DNA from: Novosphingobium barchaimii LL02
GTDB lineage: Bacteria > Pseudomonadota > Alphaproteobacteria > Sphingomonadales > Sphingomonadaceae
DNA: 64,000 nt
Assembly (NCBI RefSeq): GCF_001046635.1
Contig: NZ_KQ130453.1
Location: 702,040 to 766,039 of the forward strand
Reading direction: 5' to 3'
Numbering within the stretch: the first letter of the stretch is position 1; each line of letters starts with the position of its first letter. Of the stretch, positions 15,747 to 23,820 are shown in pieces. Made by a program: the position numbers and the translations under genes. Under the pieces are notes generated by a model. The model had not been told where the DNA came from, searched no databases, and saw only the letters and a program-made list of their open reading frames with translations.

Positions 15747-17234
15747 TCATACGAGTGCGGCAATTTCCATCGCGGTACGTTCGCCGCTTTCCATCGCCGA
15801 TTCCATGCCGAAATCGAGCCGCCGGGTATGTTCTCCTGCGAAGTGCAGGTTCTGCCAAGGGTTGGCCAGCGTGCGGCCGAACGCATTGACCTGACCCGGC
15901 GCGAGGCTGAAGCCGCAGCCGAGTTGATTGGGATCGCGCAGCCAGTCCTTGTAAGTCGCAAGCCTGATCAGCCCTTTGGCGGCGGGGCGCATGCGGACCA
16001 GTTCCGCCTGGATATACGCCTCCGCTTCGCCATGCTCCATCCGGGAGATGGCTTGGGCTACGAGCCCGACCATGACTACCATCGCGCGGTGGCGGCCTTC
16101 GCCGGTGTGGTTGTCGATGGCCCAGAACATGCCGATCGGACCGTCGGTGGAGAACGAGGGTGGCAGTCCGTCTTCCTTCCAGAACGGCTTTTCGACCGTC
16201 ACGTACATGCGGGCGGTATTGGCATATGGCATTGTATCAATTGCCTTGCGCTGTAGCGGATTGTCCTTCGAGGCGATAATTTCGACCTTGCGCAGCACCG
16301 AGAAAGGGATTGCCGAAATCACGAAGCGCGCCGAAACCACGCTGCCATCGGTGCAGATTACGGTTGCGCCCTTGCCCGTCATCTCGATCCGGCCGACCTT
16401 GCGGTTCAGGCGCACCGCCTCGCCCAACTTGGCGCCCATCGCCAATGGCAGCATTTGGCACCCACCGACGATATTGTTGGTGGAGGCCAGGCCATCGACC
16501 AGGTTATGATCGTTCGCCTCGCCAAAGGGATGATCGCGGCTTTGCTGGACCGGCGGCGGTGGTCCGTTGCGGCGATCCACCCCGCCGCGCGTCTCCTCCT
16601 GCCACATGCGCAGCATCGAGGTTTCATCGATGCCTATGCCCGGTGCCGAGAAGCTCGCCAGTTCGATCGCGGCGTCGGAATAGCCGTTGCGCTTCATCAG
16701 TTGGCGAAGCGAGATATCGTACCGCGCAAACTTCGGGTCGAGCCACTCGTCCACTTCCTTAAGTGGATTGAACTTCGCGGTCACTGCCTGGCCCATCAGA
16801 ATCGGGTTGATCTTGCGCTCGTCGCCCACGGTCCTGTTCAGCGGGTTAGTATCCCATGTCTTGGGATCCACCCAGGCGCCTTTGATATATCCGCCGAAAG
16901 AAAGCAGATCCCGGTCTTCGGATATTAGCTTGAGATCGTAGCGCTGGCAGGCGTCGAGCACGCGGGCATAGCTGCGACCGATCTGGCTGGCGCCGACATC
17001 TATCGGGCCATCGACCGTCTGCACGGTCTGGACGCGCCCGCCAATGCGGTCGTTCGCCTCCAGCAGAATGACGGTCATGCCAAGTTCGCGAAGCAGTTCG
17101 GCCGAATGGAGGCCCGAAAGACCCGCACCGATGATGACGACATCGGCCTTCTCAGCGGCGAATGTCATGCGCGGCAGGGCGAGCGAAGCGACGCCGAGCG
17201 CGCCGGTGCCAAGTAACGTGCGACGAGTGAGCAT
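15747..17234 (-). CDS. FAD-dependent amine oxidase (flavin monoamine oxidase family), Tat-exported
   Basis: A protein of 495 residues with an N-terminal twin-arginine signal (TRRTLLGTGALGVASLALP). A dinucleotide-binding motif VVIIGAGLSGLHSAELL is followed by the ADP-ribose loop LEANDRIGGRVQT. The C-terminal flavin block LHFAGEHTRRLDFGMESAMESGERTA is typical of monoamine and polyamine oxidases. It would oxidise a primary or secondary amine in the periplasm, giving aldehyde, ammonia and peroxide. It lies 74 bases downstream of a TonB receptor on the same strand, so a substrate imported by that receptor is a natural candidate. The substrate cannot be named; L-amino-acid oxidase is an alternative. 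Confidence 0.88.
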   Translation of the reverse strand: MLTRRTLLGTGALGVASLALPRMTFAAEKADVVIIGAGLSGLHSAELLRELGMTVILLEANDRIGGRVQTVQTVDGPIDVGASQIGRSYARVLDACQRYDLKLISEDRDLLSFGGYIKGAWVDPKTWDTNPLNRTVGDERKINPILMGQAVTAKFNPLKEVDEWLDPKFARYDISLRQLMKRNGYSDAAIELASFSAPGIGIDETSMLRMWQEETRGGVDRRNGPPPPVQQSRDHPFGEANDHNLVDGLASTNNIVGGCQMLPLAMGAKLGEAVRLNRKVGRIEMTGKGATVICTDGSVVSARFVISAIPFSVLRKVEIIASKDNPLQRKAIDTMPYANTARMYVTVEKPFWKEDGLPPSFSTDGPIGMFWAIDNHTGEGRHRAMVVMVGLVAQAISRMEHGEAEAYIQAELVRMRPAAKGLIRLATYKDWLRDPNQLGCGFSLAPGQVNAFGRTLANPWQNLHFAGEHTRRLDFGMESAMESGERTAMEIAALV

Positions 17235-17308
17235 GATGGAGTGTATCCAGTCGTGAATGTACGGTGAAACACACCCCGGACGGCGCCGCCGCCCGGGGGA
17301 GTACGTCG

Positions 17309-19738
17309 TCAGAAAGCCAGCTTTACCTGCACGCCTGCCGTTCGCAGTTCGGGCAGGCCGACCAGCACGGCATTATAGACCGCAAAGCTTTCGGTCGGAG
17401 AGATAGCCCAGTTGTCGTCGATGCTGGTATAAGCCTTGTTGTTGAAGACGTTGTTCACGAACAGCTCCAGCGAGGCCTTGCCCTTCGACAAGCCCGTGCG
17501 CAGGTTCACCAGGTGGCGATCCTGCGTCTTCACTATGTTCGCCTGATCCGCCCAGACACCCGATTTGAAGCTGTAGTCGCCCCGCGCGAACCAGGTAGCA
17601 TCTTCGAAGCCACGAATGTCACCGCCAAACTGGACCCCGACGTTGGCCGACCACTTCGAGGTCCGCGCCATCTCCTTGCCGTCGAAATTCGTGATGCCCG
17701 AATAGGCGCTGACAGACGGACTGACGAACTTGTTTATGTCGGTCCCGGTATAGGCGCCAGAAGCGTCGATGCTGACGAGGTCGGACAGCCTCCAGTGTGT
17801 CTCGAACTCGGCGCCGTAAAGGTCGGTGGCGCCGGAATTGTTCACGCCGCTGAACAGGGTGCCGTCGAGGATGAAGCTGTAGGCGGTGATCAGCTTCTTC
17901 CACTGTGCATAATAAACGGCCGCTGTGTAGGTCAGCGAACCGCCCAAGGTCTTGCCTTTGATACCCGCCTCGTAGTTTGTCAGTTCTTCGGGATCGACGG
18001 TCAATGGAATACCCAGCGCCGCCGCCGCCGCCTGCTGCGAGGCCGTGGTGGTAGCGGCAATCATGAAGCTGTTGAACTGCGAGGGGTTCACGCCCTTCGA
18101 GTAAGAGGCATAAACCATCAGGTCCGGGTCGATCTGGAAATTGGCGATCACCCGGGGTGTGAAGTTCTTGAACTTGCCGCCCACCAGCTTGCTGTTGGCC
18201 GTATAGAAACCAGCGGGGATGTAAGTCGAGCCTTGAACCGTCTGGCCGTTGGGGCCAGCGAAGACCGTGATGTTATCGACTTGGTAGCGTCCCTCGACGC
18301 TTACCGAGAACTGATTGGTGAAGTCGTAAGTCAAACCGCCGAAGACACCGTAGGTCTTGTTGCCGTTCTTGCCAGTGGTCCCTGGACGGCCGCCATACAT
18401 GGGCGTGCCGCTGCCGGTCTGGGTCGTCGCTTCGAGATAGCTGACGCCGACCACGCCGTGCGCAGCGCCGAACTCGTAGTTCACCCGGCCCTCGCCCGAC
18501 CAGTCACTCGTCTTGCGCTCAATCAGGTAGGGGAAGTCGTAATAGGCGCCATTGTAGTAGCTGGCGCCGGTGAATGCCGAAGAATTAAAGCCGTCGAGAT
18601 CGACCAGCGTAGTCCATTTTTCCGTGTTATGGCCACCAAGCAGCGAGATCGACACGTTGTCGTTGATCTCATAGTCCGCGGTCAGGTGGGCATGGGTAGT
18701 GTAGCGCAGCAGGCCGTAATGATCGACCGTGTCGTCCGCCGAGACCAGGCGGCCGGCGGGATTGGCGAGCCAGTCCTGCAGTTTGCTGGTGAAGGCTGTA
18801 TTCGCGCCGACCGGGTTAATCAAGCCGGGTGTGGTGCCGCAGATGAACGCGCGGCCGGCGGCCGTAAAGCAGTTGGACTGGTTCTTGTAAACCACAGTGC
18901 CGCCTGGCGTGGTGATGTCCTTGGCAACGATGCGCGTTTGGGCCGAAGCCCCGTCCTCGTCCTTCGTCCACATTGCAAAGGCTTTGATGGTGAGCCTGTC
19001 AGTGGGCTTGGCAACGATCAGCGCGCTGGCATTGCGGGTCGATTCGTCGCCCAGTGTGCTGCCGTCGTAGCTGTTCCGCCACGACCCGTTCTTGTCGAAG
19101 CCGTCGGCGGTGACGCGGAACGTCAGCGCGTCGCCCAGGATCGGTCCTTCGATCGAACCACGCAGGCGCCAGTTGCCACGCGTACCGACCATGCCGGTGA
19201 CTTGTCCATGCCATTCGTCGGTCGGAACCTTGTTCACGAAGTTGATCGCGCCCGCAAACGTGTTTCGGCCAAAGTAAGCGCTCTGTGGGCCCTTCAGGAT
19301 TTCGATCCGCTCGGGATCGCTGATGGAGGTGAAGGGTGAAGGCGATGCGACCGGCACCCCATCAACGAATAGCGAGGTCGTCGTCGCCGTAGTCGAAACC
19401 GGCGTGAAGCCGCGCAGCGAGATCTGCTGGAACGAGCGGTCGGCGTGCCCGGAGGAGGAATTGTTGATGTTGATCCCGGGCGTGGAACTGGCAAGCGACT
19501 GCATCGAAACGATACCCTTGGCCTCCAGCATTTCGGAGGTAATCGCGGTGACCGTCACCGGCGTCTTGAGCAGACTTTCCTCACGCTTGCGTGCGGTCAC
19601 GACGATGTCGCCTCCAAGCGGTTCGGCCAGCTTCGCCCGTTCACTCGGCGCCGTTTGCGCTACCGCTGGCGAAGTCCAGCCTAGCAACGCGGTCGACAGT
19701 GCAGTGGTCAATCTTAGGACACGGCAGTTAATGTTCAT
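17309..19738 (-). CDS. TonB-dependent outer-membrane receptor
   Basis: A protein of 809 residues with signal peptide (RLTTALSTALLGWTSPAVA), a TonB-box-like GGDIVVTARKREESL and a plug domain (about 55-170) with LRGFTPVSTTATTTSLFVDGVPV and RIEILKGPQSAYFGRNTFAGAINF. A 22-strand barrel follows, including SYSKGVNPSQF and TNYEAGIKG, ending in a C-terminal phenylalanine (VQVKLAF). It imports an unknown ligand across the outer membrane. A GAGGG ribosome-binding site supports the ATG. It is likely co-transcribed with the downstream amine oxidase and is divergent from the LytTR regulator gene. Confidence 0.92.
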   Translation of the reverse strand: MNINCRVLRLTTALSTALLGWTSPAVAQTAPSERAKLAEPLGGDIVVTARKREESLLKTPVTVTAITSEMLEAKGIVSMQSLASSTPGININNSSSGHADRSFQQISLRGFTPVSTTATTTSLFVDGVPVASPSPFTSISDPERIEILKGPQSAYFGRNTFAGAINFVNKVPTDEWHGQVTGMVGTRGNWRLRGSIEGPILGDALTFRVTADGFDKNGSWRNSYDGSTLGDESTRNASALIVAKPTDRLTIKAFAMWTKDEDGASAQTRIVAKDITTPGGTVVYKNQSNCFTAAGRAFICGTTPGLINPVGANTAFTSKLQDWLANPAGRLVSADDTVDHYGLLRYTTHAHLTADYEINDNVSISLLGGHNTEKWTTLVDLDGFNSSAFTGASYYNGAYYDFPYLIERKTSDWSGEGRVNYEFGAAHGVVGVSYLEATTQTGSGTPMYGGRPGTTGKNGNKTYGVFGGLTYDFTNQFSVSVEGRYQVDNITVFAGPNGQTVQGSTYIPAGFYTANSKLVGGKFKNFTPRVIANFQIDPDLMVYASYSKGVNPSQFNSFMIAATTTASQQAAAAALGIPLTVDPEELTNYEAGIKGKTLGGSLTYTAAVYYAQWKKLITAYSFILDGTLFSGVNNSGATDLYGAEFETHWRLSDLVSIDASGAYTGTDINKFVSPSVSAYSGITNFDGKEMARTSKWSANVGVQFGGDIRGFEDATWFARGDYSFKSGVWADQANIVKTQDRHLVNLRTGLSKGKASLELFVNNVFNNKAYTSIDDNWAISPTESFAVYNAVLVGLPELRTAGVQVKLAF

Positions 19739-19757
19739 GATTAAGCCCTCAAGTTGG

Positions 19758-19788
19758 CCGAAAATCGTGATTTTTCACGGCTATTCGG
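19758..19788. promoter_or_regulatory. Nested inverted repeat upstream of the TonB receptor gene
   Basis: An inner repeat CGTGA-TTTT-TCACG (19766-19779) sits within an outer pair CCGAA (19758-19762) and TTCGG (19784-19788). It lies 20 bases upstream of the receptor start in the 318-base divergent spacer with the LytTR gene. It may be an operator or a 5'-leader hairpin. No other signal was recognised in this spacer. Confidence 0.35.
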
Positions 19789-20056
19789 ATCAGTTCCCTG
19801 TCAAACGAACATATGGGGAGATGACGCCCGAGCTACCCAGGCTTGAGCGATCGGGCCGGTGTGCCCAGGACGGTTGGCCAGCCCATGCTCCCGGCCGCAA
19901 TGGCCTGTTCTCGATAGGCGATCAAAATTCACCGATGTCATTGATGCATGATCGGTTCGCCGTGAACGTCATTCGCGTTGCACGAACGGAGCAGCCGCCC
20001 CGAAACTTGCTGGGGTGCACCGCTTTTCCGTTCAGCGGTCAGTTCGGGGAATCGGC

Positions 20057-20932
20057 ATGGCAGGTTACCGTGTGTTCATCAGGTCCAGGTGGCTTGCGAA
20101 AGAGCCTTTGCTTTTTGGGCTTAGCTTCAAGCAACTGTGCGTGCACTTCATCGGCATCCCCGTGTTCCTGGGTTTCGTAGCCGGTTGGCCACAGGCCGGG
20201 CGCACGGTAGCTTGGCCAAAAGAGCATGCCGTCCTGTTCTGGGTCGGGCTTTCGATGTGCGGATGGTGGGCGAACGACATGGTCACGCGCGCGCTATCCG
20301 GCTGGCTGCGCGAGTTGGGCATTCCCCTGCGGGGTACTTTGATGGTCGGCGTGGTGGTAGCTTCATTACCCTCCGATGGGGCGCTGAAACTTTGGGTGCA
20401 CGCGTATCTCGCGATGTTCCCCGATCTTCCGATGACCCGCCCCTTGCCGCAAATTCATTTGGAGCCCGTACTTTTCCTGAAAACGCACATCTATGGCTTC
20501 ATCGAATGGCCATTGATCAATCTGGTGCTTTTCCATTTATGGAAAATGCCTTGTTTCGGCTACCTGCCTCCCAAGGAGAACGACCAACCGCCCGAGAGTA
20601 CAAAAGCGGTGCTGCCATTCATGTCGAAAGTGCCCATTTCGCTGCAAGGAGAGGTGATTGCACTGGCGGCCGAACAACATTACCTTCGCGTATACACCAG
20701 CTTGGGCGAGGCGCTGATCCTGTACCGACTATCAGACGCCATGCGCGAACTCGGCGCACGCGGCATGCAGGTTCACCGGAGTTACTGGGTTTCCTCTGGA
20801 GCGGTGGTGAAAGTGCTCCGGAGCAGCGCATCACAAATTCTCCTCTTATATAACGGACTGGAAGTTCCGGTCAGCCGATCCTTCCGCAAGATCGTTGAAC
20901 AAGCTTCATACCTCCAACTGGCCCCTGCTTGA
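20057..20932 (+). CDS. Membrane-anchored LytTR-family transcriptional regulator
   Basis: The ATG at 20057 has GGGGAA upstream and gives 291 residues; a start 14 codons earlier is less supported. The N-terminal half has about four hydrophobic segments (LCVHFIGIPVFLGFVAGW, VLFWVGLSMCGWWANDM, GTLMVGVVVASL, FIEWPLINLVLFHLW). The C-terminal 100 residues are a LytTR domain: EVIALAAEQHYLRVYTSLGEALILYRLSDAMREL, then VHRSYWVS and the VPVSRSFRKIV end, the beta-type DNA-binding fold. Membrane-bound LytTR proteins sense a signal directly, without a separate kinase. It is divergent from the TonB receptor and upstream of a transporter, so it is the likely regulator of this locus. Confidence 0.85.
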   Translation: MAGYRVFIRSRWLAKEPLLFGLSFKQLCVHFIGIPVFLGFVAGWPQAGRTVAWPKEHAVLFWVGLSMCGWWANDMVTRALSGWLRELGIPLRGTLMVGVVVASLPSDGALKLWVHAYLAMFPDLPMTRPLPQIHLEPVLFLKTHIYGFIEWPLINLVLFHLWKMPCFGYLPPKENDQPPESTKAVLPFMSKVPISLQGEVIALAAEQHYLRVYTSLGEALILYRLSDAMRELGARGMQVHRSYWVSSGAVVKVLRSSASQILLLYNGLEVPVSRSFRKIVEQASYLQLAPA

Positions 20933-20974
20933 AAACGACTGGAATAAGTACGCTTGGGAGCCGCTGGCAGCCTC

Positions 20975-21092
20975 CCTTGGCGTCCCGTAGCCCCAGGCTC
21001 ACCGCTATGTCTTTCGACAGCATGCATTCGAAACGACGCAATTGCAGCACGACGCGCGCCTGGGCCGGGAGAATTTCCTTCAGTTTCATCAA
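20975..21092 (-). pseudogene. Remnant of an ECF sigma factor region 4
   Basis: The minus-strand frame reads LKEILPAQARVVLQLRRFE and then CMLSKDIAVSLGL, which matches the pattern of sigma-70 region 4 (LPxxxRxxxxLxRFEGLxxxEIAxxLGxS). A stop codon lies directly upstream and the sequence loses similarity downstream, so only about 35 residues remain. FecI-type sigma factors often neighbour TonB receptors, which makes a decayed regulator here plausible. The rest of the 426-base gap (20933-21358) holds nothing recognisable. Confidence 0.4.
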
Positions 21093-21358
21093 CCGCTAAA
21101 GTTCAAGCTGGCCCGATACGACCGCGAACCGACCGGGCGCACCTCGGAGGAATTCATAGCCTCCACCTCGCGCCCCATCGCTGCTCTTGCACGCCCTGCC
21201 CCTTACTGTCCCCTTTGTTGCAAACTGTGTGTATGGCGCGCGCATTCGTTAGATGCCAAATTCGGCGTCGCCCCTCATCGCCGGCCGAAATTAGGCCTTA
21301 TCCGCCATGTCCCGCGGCGCGCTTGTCGCGCATGCTTCCGGCGGAATCGGAGATACCC

Positions 21359-22864
21359 ATGTCCTCTATCCGAGCGCCCCAGGCGCATCTCGGCTGGTTC
21401 AAACGTCGCCGCGAAATGAAAGTCGAAGACGTCACCCTGGTCGACCGATCGACGCTCAACCGTGCGGTAGGTGCAGCGGCGCTGGGCAATGCGATGGAGT
21501 GGTTTGACTTCGGCGTCTACGGCTACATCGCCGTCACATTGGGTCGGGTGTTCTTTCCCACAGGTAACCCCACCGCACAGTTGATCGCGACCTTGGCGAC
21601 ATTCACCGCCGCGTTCTTGGTGCGTCCGCTGGGCGGGATCGTCTTCGGGCCGCTGGGTGACCGCTACGGCCGCCACAAGGTGCTGGCATTCACCATGATT
21701 ATGATGGCCATCGGAACATTCTCGATCGGGCTGATCCCCAGCTACAACAGCATCGGCATGGCCGCTCCGGCGCTGCTCCTGGCGGCGCGGCTGGTCCAGG
21801 GCTTCTCAACTGGTGGCGAATACGGCGGCGCAGCGACCTTCATCGCCGAGTATTCTACGGATAAGAAGCGCGGCCTGATGGGCAGCTGGCTGGAGTTCGG
21901 AACTCTTGGCGGCTACATCGCCGGTGCCGGCACGGTGACCGCCCTCCAGATGTCGCTGAGCGATGCGGACATGCTCGCCTGGGGCTGGCGCCTCCCATTC
22001 CTGATCGCGGGACCACTGGGCCTGCTGGGCCTTTACATGCGCTTAAAACTGGAAGAAACACCCGCGTTCCAGGCCTATTCCGAAGAGGCGGAGAAGCGCG
22101 AAATGGACCGTCCCGGGCTGGGTGACCTGTTCCGCGTGCACTGGCGCCAGCTACTGAAGTGCGTCGGTCTGGTTCTGGTCTTCAATGTCACCGACTACAT
22201 GCTGCTCACGTACATGCCGAGCTATCTCAGCGTTACCATGGGTTACGCGGAGAGCAAGGGGCTGCTGCTTATCATCCTGGTCATGCTGGTGATGATGCCG
22301 CTTAATATCGTCGGCGGCATTTTCAGCGACCGTCTTGGCCGCAAGCCGATGATTATCGGCGCATGCACCGCGCTGCTGGTTCTTGCCGTGCCCTGCATGC
22401 TGCTGATCGGCACCGGAAATAACTGGCTGATCTTCCTTGGGCTGATGCTGCTTGGCGTGGCGCTGGTGTGCTTCACCAGTTCGATGCCCTCCACGCTTCC
22501 GGCGCTGTTCTATACGCCGGTGCGCTACAGCGGGCTGTCGATCGCTTTCAACGTGTCGGTATCGCTGTTCGGCGGCACGACCCCGCTGTTCACGGCGTGG
22601 CTGGTGGATGTGACGGGCGACCCGCTGGTACCGGCGTATTACCTCATGGTGGCGGCAGCGATCGGCATTTTCACAATGCTGACGGTACGCGAAACCGCCG
22701 GCATGCCCCTGCGCGGATCGCCCCCTGCGGTCGAGACAAAGGCGGAAGCGCGTGCCCTGATGGCTGGCGATCAACCCGTCACCGTCGACCGGGTGCTACC
22801 CGGTTCGAACAGCCCTGCCGTAACGCCGGTGCTCAAGCCGACGCCGCGCCACGCCTTGATCTGA
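21359..22864 (+). CDS. MFS transporter of the metabolite:H+ symporter (ProP-like) family
   Basis: The ATG at 21359 gives 501 residues; a second start 19 codons on is possible, and the long frame further upstream is not coding. Twelve membrane helices are predicted. Family signatures include GNAMEWFDFGVYGYIAVTLG in helix 1, the loop 2-3 motif GPLGDRYGRHKVL, and RLVQGFSTGGEYGGAATFIAE in helix 4, typical of ProP, KgtP and CitA carriers. These take up compatible solutes, dicarboxylates or related small acids with protons in the inner membrane. Being downstream of the LytTR gene and near the amine oxidase, it may import or export a product of that pathway. Confidence 0.88.
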   Translation: MSSIRAPQAHLGWFKRRREMKVEDVTLVDRSTLNRAVGAAALGNAMEWFDFGVYGYIAVTLGRVFFPTGNPTAQLIATLATFTAAFLVRPLGGIVFGPLGDRYGRHKVLAFTMIMMAIGTFSIGLIPSYNSIGMAAPALLLAARLVQGFSTGGEYGGAATFIAEYSTDKKRGLMGSWLEFGTLGGYIAGAGTVTALQMSLSDADMLAWGWRLPFLIAGPLGLLGLYMRLKLEETPAFQAYSEEAEKREMDRPGLGDLFRVHWRQLLKCVGLVLVFNVTDYMLLTYMPSYLSVTMGYAESKGLLLIILVMLVMMPLNIVGGIFSDRLGRKPMIIGACTALLVLAVPCMLLIGTGNNWLIFLGLMLLGVALVCFTSSMPSTLPALFYTPVRYSGLSIAFNVSVSLFGGTTPLFTAWLVDVTGDPLVPAYYLMVAAAIGIFTMLTVRETAGMPLRGSPPAVETKAEARALMAGDQPVTVDRVLPGSNSPAVTPVLKPTPRHALI

Positions 22865-22991
22865 CCGGGCAATATTGCGTAGGTAAGCGCCGCCCGCCAA
22901 GGATTGCGAACAACGATCGATGCGGCCCTGTCGATCGAACTGAAAACAGGATAGGTATCCCGTTCCGCCAGCAGTAGCGAACGGGAATGCC

Positions 22992-23747
22992 ATGCTCAAA
23001 AATAGTAATTCGATCCCGGACTATCCCTATTACAACGATGTCCCGACCAGCATAAGCTGGCGCGACTGGATCATCGTGCTGCTGGCGCTATGCTTTGGCT
23101 TTGCCGTGCTTGTGCAAGTACCGCACTTCGCATGGCTAAGCATGACGGCGGACACCGTGCTCCGATCGATCCTGTTCGGGGGTATTCCAATGGCCGCCTT
23201 CGCATGGCGCTTTGGAAAGTATTGGACAGCAATTTTCCAATTATGGCGCTGGAATTATCTTTGGTGGGGTCTACTCTTTGGCATAATCAACTTGGCCTTC
23301 ACCTATGCTATCGGGGCATTTGCAGTGTCCCATATGCATCTCGTCGACAACGGCGTGGGCGACGGCATCAGCCGAGGCGAGATCGCCGGCGGGCCTGCCG
23401 TGTTCTACATCAGCACCGGCATCCAGTTGTTTGGCGAAGAAGTGTTCACGATATTGCCGTTTCTCTTTCTGATGTGGCTGGGCGCGAAAGTGATGGGGCT
23501 CTCGCGCGGCGGCGCAATTCTCCTCGCCTGGATCGGCTCTGCCCTTATCTTTGGGGCGATGCACCTGTCGACCTACGGCTGGAACGTGGCCCAGGTATTG
23601 TTGCTGATAGCCCCCGTCCGGCTGGTCCTGACACTCTCCTACATGCAAACCAAAAGCATCTGGACTTCGACTATTGCCCACATCCTGAACGATTGGACCA
23701 TGTTCACCTTTCTTATGGTCGTGCGCGCTATGACCCTGTCAGCGTGA
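22992..23747 (+). CDS. CPBP-type intramembrane protease-like protein
   Basis: A protein of 251 residues with about seven hydrophobic segments. The CPBP (Rce1/abortive-infection) motifs are recognisable: EE at 149-150 (FGEEVFT), FGAMHLSTYGW with H191, and the last motif TIAHILNDW with H230 and D234. The arginine of the usual EExxxR motif is absent, so the family call is good but catalysis is less sure. It would sit in the inner membrane as a glutamate-type protease. A GGGAA ribosome-binding site precedes the ATG. It follows the MFS gene by 127 bases and may belong to the same unit. Confidence 0.75.
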   Translation: MLKNSNSIPDYPYYNDVPTSISWRDWIIVLLALCFGFAVLVQVPHFAWLSMTADTVLRSILFGGIPMAAFAWRFGKYWTAIFQLWRWNYLWWGLLFGIINLAFTYAIGAFAVSHMHLVDNGVGDGISRGEIAGGPAVFYISTGIQLFGEEVFTILPFLFLMWLGAKVMGLSRGGAILLAWIGSALIFGAMHLSTYGWNVAQVLLLIAPVRLVLTLSYMQTKSIWTSTIAHILNDWTMFTFLMVVRAMTLSA

Positions 23748-23786
23748 GGTGATTGTCGAGTGGTTGGGGGCATTTATTTTGGTTAT

Positions 23787-23814
23787 GCTTCATTCGTGAA
23801 TGAAGCCAATTTTT
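23787..23814. terminator. Terminator between convergent CPBP and EAL genes
   Basis: GCTTCATTC (23787-23795) pairs perfectly with GAATGAAGC (23798-23806) across a GT, followed on the plus strand by CAATTTTT. Placed between two convergent genes, it is a good intrinsic terminator for the plus-strand unit. Confidence 0.75.
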
Positions 23815-23820
23815 AAAAGA

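Noticed and set aside
17264-19339. A 691-codon plus-strand frame opposite the TonB receptor
   Set aside because: It is antisense to a complete receptor with signal peptide, plug and barrel motifs, and shows no domain; long antisense frames are common at this GC content.
20954-21358. N-terminal extension of the MFS transporter frame
   Set aside because: The added residues are proline- and cysteine-rich with no membrane-protein character; ATG at 21359 matches the family start.
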